From positions 97,259-131,480 of the forward strand of contig NZ_FNXE01000003.1 in assembly GCF_900108395.1 (NCBI RefSeq): a stretch of DNA of 34,222 bases, in the 5' to 3' direction. Positions within the stretch are counted from its first letter, which is position 1. Each line of letters begins with the position of its first letter. The notes under the pieces were generated by a model. It saw only the letters and a program-made list of their open reading frames with translations, searched no databases and was not told the DNA's origin. Positions 8,430-16,569 of this stretch are shown here, piece after piece. The DNA comes from Paenimyroides marinum. GTDB lineage: Bacteria; Bacteroidota; Bacteroidia; Flavobacteriales; Flavobacteriaceae. A program made the position numbers and the translations under genes.

Positions 8430-11078
8430 ATGAAAAATCGTTTAAGCACGCTGGTAACAATTGCCCTTTTTGCAAGCACTGCCTCTTATGCACAAAACAA
8501 ATTAACAGGAGTTGTTTATGATGCAGATAAGCAAACAGCTTTGTCAGGTGTTGAAGTTCACGTTCGTGGAACTGCTGATGGTTTCGTAACAAATGAAGAC
8601 GGAACATTTACTATTTCAACAGAATTGGTTCAAGGACAGGTTGAAATCGCATCAATGGGTTATGTAACCAAAACGGTTAGTTTTGTTTTCAGTTCAGAAA
8701 ACCAAATAAACTTAGGCACAATCTATTTAAGTGAAAGTTCAGAATCTTTAAATGAAATTGTAGTAATGGCTCGTGGTGTAATCGATGTTGCCGAAGGTCG
8801 TAAAACGCCAATTGCAGTTTCTACAATAAAAGGAGCTGACATTGAAGAAAAAGTTGGTGCGCGCGATATTACCGGAACCATGGTGAACACCCCGTCAGTT
8901 TATGTAACAAGTGAATCGTCTGGTTTTGGAGATACACAAATGTACACACGCGGTTTTGACCAATCAAACACAGCGTTCTTATTAAACGGACAGCCAATTA
9001 ACGGTATGGAAGATGGAAACATATATTGGTCTAACTGGTCAGGGATGTCTGATATTGCCAATGCAATCCAGATTCAGCGAGGTTTAGGGTCTTCTAAATT
9101 AGCTATTTCATCAGTAGGAGGCACCATTAACTTTATTACTAAGGCTACTGAAATGAACCAGGGCGGATTTTTAAAAGCTGGTTTAGGTAACGATAATTAT
9201 TTTAAAACTACAGCAGGATACAGCACAGGGTTGTTGGAAAACGGTTGGGGTGTAACTGCTTTATTGTCTCATTGGCAAGGTGACGGTTATAACGATATGA
9301 CTGCAGGGCAAGGACAAAATTATTTTGTGTCTATTGGATATAAACCAAATCAAAAACACAATTTCAACTTTTTGATTACAGGGGCTCCACAGTGGCATGA
9401 TCAGAATTATGCGAAACCTATTGCAACTGTTAAAAATGACGATGGAACAGTACGAACTCCCGGGTATGATCTTTTTGGAAAAAAATTTAACAATAACTGG
9501 GGAATGTTAAACGGGAAAGCGTTTAACGACCGAAGAAATTATTATCACAAACCTGTATCTAATTTGAACTGGGATTGGAAAATTGATGAATTATCTAACC
9601 TATCTACCGTTATTTATGCGTCTTGGGGACGTGGTGGAGGGACAGGTTCTGCAGGTGCTTTTGCTCCTGTAATGCAGGATGGAACAGGGACTAAAGATTA
9701 TCAGTCGATATACGATGCTAATGTATTGAGAGGGGAATCAAATTCTGTGGTTCGTGCTTCTGTAAACAACCACGCCTGGTATGGTCTGGTAACCAATTAT
9801 AACCGTGATTTTAATGAGAATTTATCCTTCAATGTAGGGTTTGATTTAAGATCTTACCACGGTGATCACTTTCGTCAGTTAACAGATTTAATGGGGGGAA
9901 CATACTTTATTGACAATACTTCTACCCGTTTAAGAGATCCAAATAACGAAATTCGCAACACGTTTTCAACCAATCCATGGAAAGTGTTGTCGCAATTTGC
10001 AAAAAATCCGGAAGATAAATATGGATATGATTATTCAGAAACCATCAATTACGGAGGATTATTCGCTCAGTTGGAATACGCTACCGACCGTTTCTCGGCT
10101 TTCTTTCAGGGAGCAGTATCAAATCAGTCACATGTACGCTGGGATCCTTACCAGTACACAGAAGCTGAAGAAAAATCAGAAAAAGTCAATAATGTTGGTT
10201 ACAACATAAAAGGTGGTTTAAGTTATAACATTGACAATAAACATACGTTTTTTGGAAATGCAGGTGTTTATTCGCGTCAGCCTTATCACGATAATATTTA
10301 CCTGAGTTTTGGAAACGCAGTAAATCCTTTTACCAAAAATGAAGACATTGTTGGTTTGGAATTGGGATATAAATTCGTATCAGAATTTGTAGCTGTTAAC
10401 GTAAATGCTTACAAAACCACTTGGGCAAACCGAGTAGAGTCATCCGTGGAAACAGTTTCTTCAACAGATCCGGATTATCCGCATTTAGCAGGTCAACAAT
10501 TGTTTACGGTAAACCGTGGTGTGAAACAAGACCATAAAGGAATTGAATTAGATATTCAGGCAAAACCGTTGTATAATTTGGAAGTAAAAGGGTTTGCTTC
10601 TATTGGTGACTGGATTTACAAAGGAAGTACCGTTACAGAAATCAGAACAGAAGACCGCGAAATTTTAGAAACTTCTATGCGTGATTTAGACGGTGGAAAA
10701 GTAGGTAATGCCGCACAAACAACTTTTGGTTTAGGTGCTAAATACAAAATTTTACCAAATTTATCTATCGATGCAGATTACCGTTATTACCAGGATTTGT
10801 ATGCCAACCGTCAGGAAAAAGAAAACTTGATGTTGCCTTCTTTCCAATTGGTTGATGCAGGTATCTCTTACGGCTTAAACTTAACAGATAAAAACCGTTT
10901 AAGTTTCCGCGTTAACGTAAACAACCTGTTCGATACAGAATATATTTCGCAATCTAATACAGCTAATCAATTAACAGGTGCAGAAGGCGAAACAGCTTAC
11001 AAAGGCATTAATACAAGTAACCAGGTTTATTTTGGATACGGCCGCACATGGAACGCATCAGTTAAATTTACCTTCTAA
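8430..11078 (+). CDS. TonB-dependent outer membrane receptor with N-terminal carboxypeptidase-regulatory-like domain
   Basis: This 882-residue protein starts with a signal peptide (cleavage near SYAQ, residue 22). A CarboxypepD_reg-like beta-sandwich follows (about 23-105; LTGVVYDADKQTALSGVEV, NEDGTFTI). Then comes a plug domain (about 120-235; PIAVSTIKGADIEE, TRGFDQSNTAFLLNGQPI, IQRGLGSSKLAISSVGGTINFIT) and a long 22-strand-type barrel ending in ASVKFTF with a terminal Phe, typical of outer membrane proteins. It imports a substrate using TonB/ExbBD energy. No SusD-like partner adjoins, so a carbohydrate SusCD pair is unlikely; iron complexes or another small nutrient are possible but unproven. 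It has its own promoter and terminator, so it appears monocistronic. Confidence 0.92.
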   Translation: MKNRLSTLVTIALFASTASYAQNKLTGVVYDADKQTALSGVEVHVRGTADGFVTNEDGTFTISTELVQGQVEIASMGYVTKTVSFVFSSENQINLGTIYLSESSESLNEIVVMARGVIDVAEGRKTPIAVSTIKGADIEEKVGARDITGTMVNTPSVYVTSESSGFGDTQMYTRGFDQSNTAFLLNGQPINGMEDGNIYWSNWSGMSDIANAIQIQRGLGSSKLAISSVGGTINFITKATEMNQGGFLKAGLGNDNYFKTTAGYSTGLLENGWGVTALLSHWQGDGYNDMTAGQGQNYFVSIGYKPNQKHNFNFLITGAPQWHDQNYAKPIATVKNDDGTVRTPGYDLFGKKFNNNWGMLNGKAFNDRRNYYHKPVSNLNWDWKIDELSNLSTVIYASWGRGGGTGSAGAFAPVMQDGTGTKDYQSIYDANVLRGESNSVVRASVNNHAWYGLVTNYNRDFNENLSFNVGFDLRSYHGDHFRQLTDLMGGTYFIDNTSTRLRDPNNEIRNTFSTNPWKVLSQFAKNPEDKYGYDYSETINYGGLFAQLEYATDRFSAFFQGAVSNQSHVRWDPYQYTEAEEKSEKVNNVGYNIKGGLSYNIDNKHTFFGNAGVYSRQPYHDNIYLSFGNAVNPFTKNEDIVGLELGYKFVSEFVAVNVNAYKTTWANRVESSVETVSSTDPDYPHLAGQQLFTVNRGVKQDHKGIELDIQAKPLYNLEVKGFASIGDWIYKGSTVTEIRTEDREILETSMRDLDGGKVGNAAQTTFGLGAKYKILPNLSIDADYRYYQDLYANRQEKENLMLPSFQLVDAGISYGLNLTDKNRLSFRVNVNNLFDTEYISQSNTANQLTGAEGETAYKGINTSNQVYFGYGRTWNASVKFTF

Positions 11079-11101
11079 AAAATCTTAAATAATTTATTTT
11101 T

Positions 11102-11133
11102 AGCCACTCTGTTTTTACAGGGTGGTTTTTTAT
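11102..11133 (+). terminator. Rho-independent terminator of the TonB receptor gene
   Basis: CCACTCTG pairs with CAGGGTGG (one G-T pair) around a TTTTTA loop and is followed by TTTTTT. Confidence 0.75.
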
Positions 11134-11175
11134 ATAAATTTTACTTATAAGTCTATAAGTTATAATATTGTTATT

Positions 11176-11195
11176 AATATGATAAAAATCATATT
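11176..11195 (+). promoter_or_regulatory. Palindromic operator candidate upstream of the suf operon
   Basis: AATATGAT (11176-11183) and ATCATATT (11188-11195) form a perfect 8-base inverted repeat with a four-base AAAA centre. It sits eight bases upstream of the predicted -7 box, where a bound regulator would block or contact polymerase. The TGAT-N4-ATCA core has the symmetry of CRP/FNR-family sites; a Fur-like or Rrf2-type regulator is also possible. Which protein binds is not visible here. Confidence 0.5.
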
Positions 11196-11202
11196 TTGTG
11201 CC

Positions 11203-11210
11203 TATCTTTG
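11203..11210 (+). promoter_or_regulatory. -7 box of the suf operon
   Basis: TATCTTTG matches the Bacteroidota TAnnTTTG consensus and lies 29 bases before the sufA ATG. No TTG occurs at the standard upstream spacing; the palindrome at 11176-11195 occupies that region, which may indicate activator dependence. Confidence 0.6.
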
Positions 11211-11239
11211 CAGTTAGTAAAATTTAAAACCCGAAAATC

Positions 11240-11569
11240 ATGATAAAAGTATCAGAATCGGCTGCAAAAAGAGCTAAGATGTTGATGGAAGATGATGGAT
11301 TAAACCCCGAAACAGCCTTCATTCGTGTGGGAGTGAAAAGCGGTGGTTGTTCAGGATTGGAATATGAACTAAAGTTTGATGAAAATGCATTAGAAAACGA
11401 TAAGATTTTTGAAGACAATGGTGTAAAAATCGCTGTAGATAAAAAAAGTTTTCTGTATTTAGTGGGTACAACTTTAGAATATTCAGGTGGTTTAAACGGA
11501 AAAGGATTTGTTTTTAACAACCCTAATGCAGCCAGAACATGTGGTTGTGGGGAATCATTTTCTTTATAG
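11240..11569 (+). CDS. sufA: Iron-sulfur cluster assembly A-type carrier (SufA/IscA/ErpA family)
   Basis: This 109-residue A-type scaffold/carrier accepts Fe-S clusters from the SufBCD machine and passes them to apoproteins. All three cluster cysteines are in place: Cys37 in SGGCSGLEYE, and Cys101 and Cys103 in the C-terminal TCGCGESF. Length and motif order match the HesB/IscA family. It is the first gene of a same-strand run sufA-sufB-sufC-sufD that begins at a -7 box with a palindromic operator candidate. The choice of SufA rather than IscA or ErpA as the name rests on this context. Confidence 0.92.
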   Translation: MIKVSESAAKRAKMLMEDDGLNPETAFIRVGVKSGGCSGLEYELKFDENALENDKIFEDNGVKIAVDKKSFLYLVGTTLEYSGGLNGKGFVFNNPNAARTCGCGESFSL

Positions 11570-11613
11570 TCCAATGTCGGAAGTCATAAAGTTAAACGAC
11601 TTTAAGATATTAG

Positions 11614-11628
11614 ACTTTTAAACTTTAA
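11614..11628 (+). repeat. TTTAAACTTTAA-type spacer repeat, copy 1 (sufA-sufB gap)
   Basis: The 15-mer ACTTTTAAACTTTAA here recurs exactly at 13948-13962 in the sufC-sufD gap. It sits in a 69-base spacer rich in further GACTTTAA/AAAGTT variants. It codes for nothing I can see. Confidence 0.6.
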
Positions 11629-11638
11629 GACGAAAAAT

Positions 11639-13087
11639 ATGTCAAAATACACAGAAGAAGAATTAAAGAAAGAATTAGAAACCAAGGAATACGAGTACGG
11701 ATTTTATACCAATTTAGAATCTGAGACCTTTCCTGTGGGTCTGAACGAAGATATTGTCCGTGCCATTTCTAAAAAGAAGAATGAGCCCGAATGGATGACC
11801 GAATGGCGTTTGGAGGCTTTTCGCGTTTGGAAAGAAATGACCGAACCTAATTGGGCAAACGTAACCTACGAAAAACCCGATTTCCAGGCAATTTCTTATT
11901 ATTCGGCACCCAAACAGGCCGATGCCAATAAAACATTAGATGATGTTGATCCGGAATTGTTGGCAATGTATAAAAAGCTTGGAATTTCTATCGAAGAACA
12001 AAAACGGATGAACAACATTGCAATGGACATTGTAGTTGATTCAATCTCGGTTGCTACCACTTTTAAAGAAACACTGAACGAGAAAGGAATCATTTTCTGT
12101 TCTATTTCCGAAGCCATTAAAGAACATCCCGAACTGGTAAAAAAATACATTGGAACAGTGGTACCGAGAACGGATAATTTCTACGCTGCATTAAACTCGG
12201 CCGTGTTTTCAGACGGTTCATTCTGTTACATCCCAAAAGGCGTTCGCTGCCCAATGGAATTATCAACGTATTTCCGCATCAACCAGGCAGGAACAGGTCA
12301 GTTTGAACGTACATTGCTGATTGCTGATGAAGGCTCGTATGTTTCTTATTTAGAAGGTTGTACAGCTCCAAGTCGTGATGAAAATCAGTTGCACGCCGCA
12401 GTGGTGGAATTAATTGCGATGAACGATGCCGAGATTAAATATTCAACCGTTCAAAACTGGTTTCCGGGCGATAAAGAAGGAAAAGGAGGTGTTTTTAACT
12501 TTGTAACCAAACGCGGTCTGGCAGAGAAAAATGCCAAAATCTCGTGGACACAGGTTGAAACAGGTTCGGCAGTAACGTGGAAATATCCATCTTGTATCCT
12601 GAAAGGCGATAATTCGGTAGGAGAGTTTTATTCGATTGCCGTAACCAATAATTTTCAGCAGGCAGACACCGGAACGAAAATGATTCATTTGGGTAAAAAC
12701 ACCAAATCAACCATTATTTCCAAAGGAATTTCAGCAGGAAAATCACAGAATTCTTACCGCGGACTGGTACAGATTGGTGCAAGAGCCGAAAACGCACGTA
12801 ACTTTTCGCAATGCGACTCGTTGTTGATGGGTAATGAATGCGGAGCACACACGTTTCCATACATCGAATCAAAAAATTCATCGGCAAAACTAGAACACGA
12901 AGCCACGACAAGTAAAATTGGCGAAGATCAAATTTTCTACTGCAACCAGCGCGGTATTCCGACAGAAACAGCAATTGCCTTAATCGTAAATGGGTTCTCA
13001 CGCGAGGTTTTAGATAAACTACCAATGGAATTTGCCGTAGAAGCCAAGAAATTGTTGGAAATTTCGTTGGAAGGTTCTGTGGGATAA
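11639..13087 (+). CDS. sufB: Fe-S cluster assembly protein SufB
   Basis: SufB is the scaffold core of the SufBC2D complex, on which Fe-S clusters are built in the cytoplasm. The protein has 482 residues, the usual length. Recognisable segments include the N-terminal [15 protein letters not shown], the beta-helix region with [21 protein letters not shown] (Cys241, in the position of the sulfur-accepting core cysteine of E. coli SufB by inference), [36 protein letters not shown], and the C-terminal [16 protein letters not shown] with FCNQRGI-like YCNQRGI. The start is the ATG at 11639, immediately preceded by an A-rich leader. A 69-base repeat-bearing spacer separates it from sufA, and an 81-base spacer with a palindromic element separates it from sufC. 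Confidence 0.96.
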   Translation: MSKYTEEELKKELETKEYEYGFYTNLESETFPVGLNEDIVRAISKKKNEPEWMTEWRLEAFRVWKEMTEPNWANVTYEKPDFQAISYYSAPKQADANKTLDDVDPELLAMYKKLGISIEEQKRMNNIAMDIVVDSISVATTFKETLNEKGIIFCSISEAIKEHPELVKKYIGTVVPRTDNFYAALNSAVFSDGSFCYIPKGVRCPMELSTYFRINQAGTGQFERTLLIADEGSYVSYLEGCTAPSRDENQLHAAVVELIAMNDAEIKYSTVQNWFPGDKEGKGGVFNFVTKRGLAEKNAKISWTQVETGSAVTWKYPSCILKGDNSVGEFYSIAVTNNFQQADTGTKMIHLGKNTKSTIISKGISAGKSQNSYRGLVQIGARAENARNFSQCDSLLMGNECGAHTFPYIESKNSSAKLEHEATTSKIGEDQIFYCNQRGIPTETAIALIVNGFSREVLDKLPMEFAVEAKKLLEISLEGSVG

Positions 13088-13096
13088 TATATATAA

Positions 13097-13129
13097 AACC
13101 CTGTCAGAGTTCCAAACTCTGACAAGGTT
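13097..13129 (+). repeat. Palindromic intergenic element between sufB and sufC
   Basis: AACCCTGTCAGAGTT (13097-13111) and AACTCTGACAAGGTT (13115-13129) are 15-base inverted arms with one G-T type mismatch and a three-base CCA loop. There is no T-run after it, so it is not a normal terminator. Similar accttgtcagagttt palindromes are, to my recollection, widely dispersed between genes in flavobacterial genomes and behave like REP elements. It may trim or stabilise the polycistronic mRNA. Confidence 0.75.
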
Positions 13130-13168
13130 AGAAAGTAAATAAAAACAAAGCATAAAATTTTATAAACA

Positions 13169-13906
13169 ATGCTAACAATAAAAAATCTACACGCCTCTGT
13201 AGAGGACAAAGAAATATTAAAAGGAATCAATCTTGAAGTGAAAGCAGGTGAGGTTCACGCGATCATGGGACCAAACGGTGCCGGAAAATCAACCTTATCA
13301 TCAGTAATTGCAGGTAACGAGAATTTTGAAGTAACTGAAGGTGAAATCATTTTAGAAGGAGAAGATTTAGCTGATTTAGCTCCTGAAGAACGTGCACACA
13401 AAGGAATCTTTATGTCGTTTCAATATCCTGTTGAAATTCCTGGTGTTTCGGTAACAAACTTCATAAAAACAGCCATCAACGAATCGCGAAAAGCAAAAGG
13501 TTTGGAAGACATGCCTGCTAACGAAATGCTGAAATTGATCAAAGAAAAATCAGAGTTATTGGAAATCGATCGTAAATTTCTTTCTCGTTCATTAAACGAA
13601 GGTTTTTCGGGCGGAGAGAAAAAACGTAACGAAATTTTTCAGATGGCGATGTTAGATCCTAAAGTGGCTATTTTAGATGAAACAGATTCCGGATTGGATA
13701 TTGATGCATTGCGAATAGTTGCAAACGGTGTAAATAAATTGAAAAACGAAAACAACGCGGTAATTGTAATTACGCACTACCAACGTTTGTTAGATTATAT
13801 CGTACCTGATTTTGTTCATGTATTACACGATGGAAAAATCGTTAAAACCGGAGGCAAAGAATTAGCTTTGGAATTAGAGGAAAAAGGGTACGATTGGGTA
13901 AAATAA
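13169..13906 (+). CDS. sufC: Fe-S cluster assembly ATPase SufC
   Basis: This 245-residue ABC-type ATPase powers conformational change in the SufBC2D scaffold. The Walker A motif is GPNGAGKST (34-42), the Q-loop lies in FMSFQYP, the signature is FSGGE (146-150), the Walker B is VAILDE (166-171) followed by TDSGLDID, and the switch His203 is in ITHYQR. The ETDSGLD variant after Walker B is characteristic of SufC rather than transporter ATPases. No membrane segments are present. It lies between sufB and sufD on the same strand. Confidence 0.97.
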   Translation: MLTIKNLHASVEDKEILKGINLEVKAGEVHAIMGPNGAGKSTLSSVIAGNENFEVTEGEIILEGEDLADLAPEERAHKGIFMSFQYPVEIPGVSVTNFIKTAINESRKAKGLEDMPANEMLKLIKEKSELLEIDRKFLSRSLNEGFSGGEKKRNEIFQMAMLDPKVAILDETDSGLDIDALRIVANGVNKLKNENNAVIVITHYQRLLDYIVPDFVHVLHDGKIVKTGGKELALELEEKGYDWVK

Positions 13907-13947
13907 ATAAGTTTGAAAAGTTTCAGGTTTAACGTTCAAAGTTCTCA

Positions 13948-13962
13948 ACTTTTAAACTTTAA
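13948..13962 (+). repeat. TTTAAACTTTAA-type spacer repeat, copy 2 (sufC-sufD gap)
   Basis: This is an exact second copy of the 15-mer at 11614-11628. The surrounding 80-base spacer (13907-13986) contains more diverged AAGTTT/GACTTTAAA units. Confidence 0.6.
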
Positions 13963-13986
13963 ATTTAGACTTTAAACCAAATAACA

Positions 13987-15300
13987 ATGGATTTAAAAGA
14001 AAAATTATTGTCATCTTTTCTGGCATTTGAACAAAAAGTAGATATCGAATCAGATTTACACGACGTTCGTAACGAAGCCTTAAAGGTGTTTGAAAATAAA
14101 GGTTTTCCAACCAAACAAGAGGAAGCGTGGAAATATACATCGTTAAATGCTGTTTTGGCAACCGACTACAACATTCTGCCTAAAAACGAAACAGATGTTG
14201 ATTGGAAAGATGTAAAAAAATACTTTTTAAACGATGTGGATACGTACAAAGTCGTTTTCATTAATGGAGTGTTTTCATCGCATTTGTCGTCAACAACGCA
14301 CGATGGTTTAGATGTTTGTTTAATGTCGTCGGCATTGACAAAACCTAAATACAAGATGGTTATTGATACCTATTTTAACCAGATAGCCAACAAAGAAGAC
14401 AGCTTAACCAACTTAAACACGGCTTACGCTTTTGAAGGAGCGTATATCAACATTCCAAAATCTACGGTGGTATCAAAACCTATCGAGATTTTATATTTCA
14501 CAACAGGCGATTCTTCAAACTTTGTACAACCGCGTAACCTGGTTATTGTTGGCGAAAACGCACATGTTCAAATCATTGAGCGTCACCAAGCGTTAACTGA
14601 TACAGCAATGTTTACCAACAGCGTAACCGAAATTTTTGCATCAAAACGTGCCATTGTAGATTACTACAAATTACAAAACGATGTACAAACCGCAAATTTG
14701 GTTGATAATACGTATATCGACCAAAAACAAGAATCCCGCGTTTCGGTTCATACTTTTTCTTTTGGTGGAAATATCACAAGAAATAATTTGAACTTCTATC
14801 ATAAAGGAGAACGTATTGATTCTACCTTAAAAGGCGTAACCATTATTGGTGACAAGCAACACGTTGACCATTACACGCTGGTACATCACGCACAACCAAA
14901 CTGTGAATCGCATCAGAACTATAAAGGAATTTATGACGATCGCTCTACAGGTGTTTTCAATGGAAAGATTTATGTTGACAAAATTGCCCAAAAGACTGAT
15001 GCTTTTCAGCAGAACAACAACATCTTGTTGACAGATAAAGCTACATTAAACACCAAACCGCAATTAGAAATTTTTGCCGATGATGTGAAATGTTCGCACG
15101 GTTGTACCATTGGTCAGTTAGACGAATCAGCGATGTTCTATATGCAGCAACGCGGAATCCCTAAAAAAGAAGCTAAAGCATTATTAATGTACGCTTTTAC
15201 CGATGAGGTTTTGTCTTCGGTAACCATTCCCGATTTACAACTGAAACTGCAAAAACTGATTTCGATGAAATTAGGCGTAAATATCGGTTTTGAGATATAA
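13987..15300 (+). CDS. sufD: Fe-S cluster assembly protein SufD
   Basis: SufD is the SufB paralogue that completes the SufBC2D scaffold and is needed for iron entry. The protein has 437 residues. Its N-terminal helical part contains KQEEAWKYTSLN, the beta-helix contains FVQPRNLVIVGENA, and the C-terminal hallmark is VKCSHGCTIGQLDESAMFYMQQRGI (Cys369, His371). His371 should correspond to the functional histidine of E. coli SufD. In many flavobacteria sufS and sufE follow; here the operon ends and an IS-derived fragment begins six bases after the stop, carrying the terminator. Confidence 0.95.
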   Translation: MDLKEKLLSSFLAFEQKVDIESDLHDVRNEALKVFENKGFPTKQEEAWKYTSLNAVLATDYNILPKNETDVDWKDVKKYFLNDVDTYKVVFINGVFSSHLSSTTHDGLDVCLMSSALTKPKYKMVIDTYFNQIANKEDSLTNLNTAYAFEGAYINIPKSTVVSKPIEILYFTTGDSSNFVQPRNLVIVGENAHVQIIERHQALTDTAMFTNSVTEIFASKRAIVDYYKLQNDVQTANLVDNTYIDQKQESRVSVHTFSFGGNITRNNLNFYHKGERIDSTLKGVTIIGDKQHVDHYTLVHHAQPNCESHQNYKGIYDDRSTGVFNGKIYVDKIAQKTDAFQQNNNILLTDKATLNTKPQLEIFADDVKCSHGCTIGQLDESAMFYMQQRGIPKKEAKALLMYAFTDEVLSSVTIPDLQLKLQKLISMKLGVNIGFEI

Positions 15301-15333
15301 AAAAAAGAGGCTGTCTAAAAAGTCTCAAAACGC

Positions 15334-15364
15334 AAAAATCCCGAAAATTTTCGGGATTTTTTTT
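15334..15364 (+). terminator. Terminator downstream of sufD (within the IS-end fragment)
   Basis: AAAAATCCCGAAAATTTTCGGGATTTTT is a perfect palindrome running into eight Ts. It is brought in by the mobile fragment, where such hairpins normally block read-in to the transposase; here it now ends the suf operon. Confidence 0.8.
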
Positions 15365-15489
15365 GTGTTTATACCCTCATATGTATCTTGAGCTCGTATG
15401 ATAAACAAGTCAAAAAAATGCTGTTTTTGTCAGAATTGACCCATCTTATAAAGTAGCTGCATAAAACCTATATTATCCATAAACCAAAG

Positions 15490-15513
15490 AAGCTGCCCTT
15501 TTGGGACAGCCTC
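15490..15513 (-). terminator. Probable terminator of the band-7 protein gene
   Basis: On the minus strand GGCTGTCCC, an AAAA loop and GGGCAGC form a GC-rich hairpin followed by TTCTTTGGTTT, 12 bases after the stop codon. It coincides with the putative right inverted repeat of the MITE-like fragment. Confidence 0.6.
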
Positions 15514-15524
15514 CTCTTGATGTA

Positions 15525-16511
15525 TTAATCCTCAAAACCCGATGTAAAATTATCTGTTTGCGGCGGGTTATTTTTTGGCTTTTGATAGCCTTTATTGCTA
15601 TTGCTCTTATCGCCAGCTTTTTTCATTGCCTCGCCCACCTGGTTACTGGCTGTAAACGATGCCACCATATTGTTCAGCATATCGCTGCCTGCCTGTGGGG
15701 AATTGGGCAATAAAATTAAATTGGAATTATTCTCTGCTCCGATGGATTGCAACGTATCATAATGTTGCGTAACCACAATTAATGCCGATGCTTCCTGCGA
15801 ATTGATTCCTACGCTGTTTAACACATCAACCGATTCTACCAATCCACGGGCAATTTCCCTTCTTTGATCGGCGATCCCCTGCCCTTGCAAACGTTTTGAC
15901 TCTGCTTCTGCCTTTGCTTTTGCAACAATTCTGATACGTTCTGCCTCTCCTTCATATTCTGCTGCTGTTTTTTCGCGATCAGCGGCATTAATACGGTTCA
16001 TGGCATGTTTAACCTGTATATCCGGGTCAATATCTGTAATCAGCGTGTTGATGATGTCGTACCCGTAAGTTACCATTGCATCGTTCAGCTCGCGTTTTAC
16101 GGCAATTGCAATATCGTCTTTTCGTTCAAAAACATCGTCTAATTTTAATTTTGGCACCTCGGCACGTACCACATCAAAAACATACGAAGTAATTTGATCG
16201 TGCGGATATTCTAACTTATAAAAAGCCTCATAAACACGTTCCTGTACCACTTTAAACTGAACAGAAACCTTCATTTTAACGAAAACATTGTCTTTGGTTT
16301 TTGTTTCGATAATCACATCTAACTGTTGGATACGAAGGTTTAATCGTCCGGCGATACGATCTACTAAAGGAACTTTAAACTGCAGACCCGAATTACGTAT
16401 AGAATGATATTTTCCAAAACGTTCAATAATAACCGCCGTTTGTTGCTTAACGGTGAAAAGCGATAGTACTATTATAAAAAAAATAGCAATGATAATGTAA
16501 AGTGTAATCAT
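15525..16511 (-). CDS. SPFH/band 7 (stomatin/prohibitin-like) membrane protein
   Basis: This is a 328-residue protein with one N-terminal membrane anchor (about 4-20, IIIAIFFIIVLSLF). The SPFH domain follows (about 20-200; QTAVIIERFGKY, GLQFKVPLVDRI, LDVIIETKTKDNVFV). A charged helical region has the typical AADREKTAAEYEGEAERI and AKAEAESKRLQGQGIA repeats, then a Pro/Asn-rich tail. This is the QmcA/stomatin/SLP-2 pattern. Such proteins oligomerise at membranes and are thought to organise microdomains or regulate proteases. It is read convergently with suf and separated from the upstream lipoprotein gene by a terminator. Confidence 0.92.
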   Translation of the reverse strand: MITLYIIIAIFFIIVLSLFTVKQQTAVIIERFGKYHSIRNSGLQFKVPLVDRIAGRLNLRIQQLDVIIETKTKDNVFVKMKVSVQFKVVQERVYEAFYKLEYPHDQITSYVFDVVRAEVPKLKLDDVFERKDDIAIAVKRELNDAMVTYGYDIINTLITDIDPDIQVKHAMNRINAADREKTAAEYEGEAERIRIVAKAKAEAESKRLQGQGIADQRREIARGLVESVDVLNSVGINSQEASALIVVTQHYDTLQSIGAENNSNLILLPNSPQAGSDMLNNMVASFTASNQVGEAMKKAGDKSNSNKGYQKPKNNPPQTDNFTSGFED

Positions 16512-16542
16512 TTTAAATTGTTTTTTGGTAAGATATAAAAAA

Positions 16543-16563
16543 AACCTCTTTTTTCAAAGAGGT
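16543..16563 (-). terminator. Terminator between the lipoprotein and band-7 genes
   Basis: ACCTCTTT (16544-16551) and AAAGAGGT (16556-16563) form an eight-base stem; on the minus strand it is followed by eight Ts. It lies just after the stop of the lipoprotein gene. Confidence 0.7.
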
Positions 16564-16569
16564 CTGCTG

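Larger units (their letters stand above)
15307..15513. mobile_element. IS-end remnant / possible MITE related to the IS1182-like element at 33991
   Basis: The first roughly 115 bases, starting GAGGCTGTCTAAAAAG, are almost identical to 33991-34106. They include the internal terminator palindrome and the first codons of the transposase (ATGATAAACAAGTC). After that the sequence departs from the complete element. At 15498-15513 the reverse complement reads GAGGCTGTCCCAAAAG, matching 14 of 16 bases of the left end, so the whole may be a 207-bp internally deleted derivative with terminal inverted repeats. I see no target duplication. The right end also forms a hairpin that could simply be the terminator of the minus-strand band-7 gene, so only the left end is certain. 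Confidence 0.65.

Noticed and set aside
8430..11078. A SusC-type nutrient transporter
   Set aside because: No SusD-like lipoprotein is adjacent and the protein is shorter than typical SusC members; a generic TonB receptor call is safer.
13097..13129. The sufB-sufC palindrome as a transcription terminator
   Set aside because: No T-run follows on either strand and essential sufC and sufD lie downstream on the same strand.
11570..13986. The repeated suf spacers as a CRISPR array
   Set aside because: The repeats are short, irregular and AT-only, are separated by genes, and no cas gene is present.
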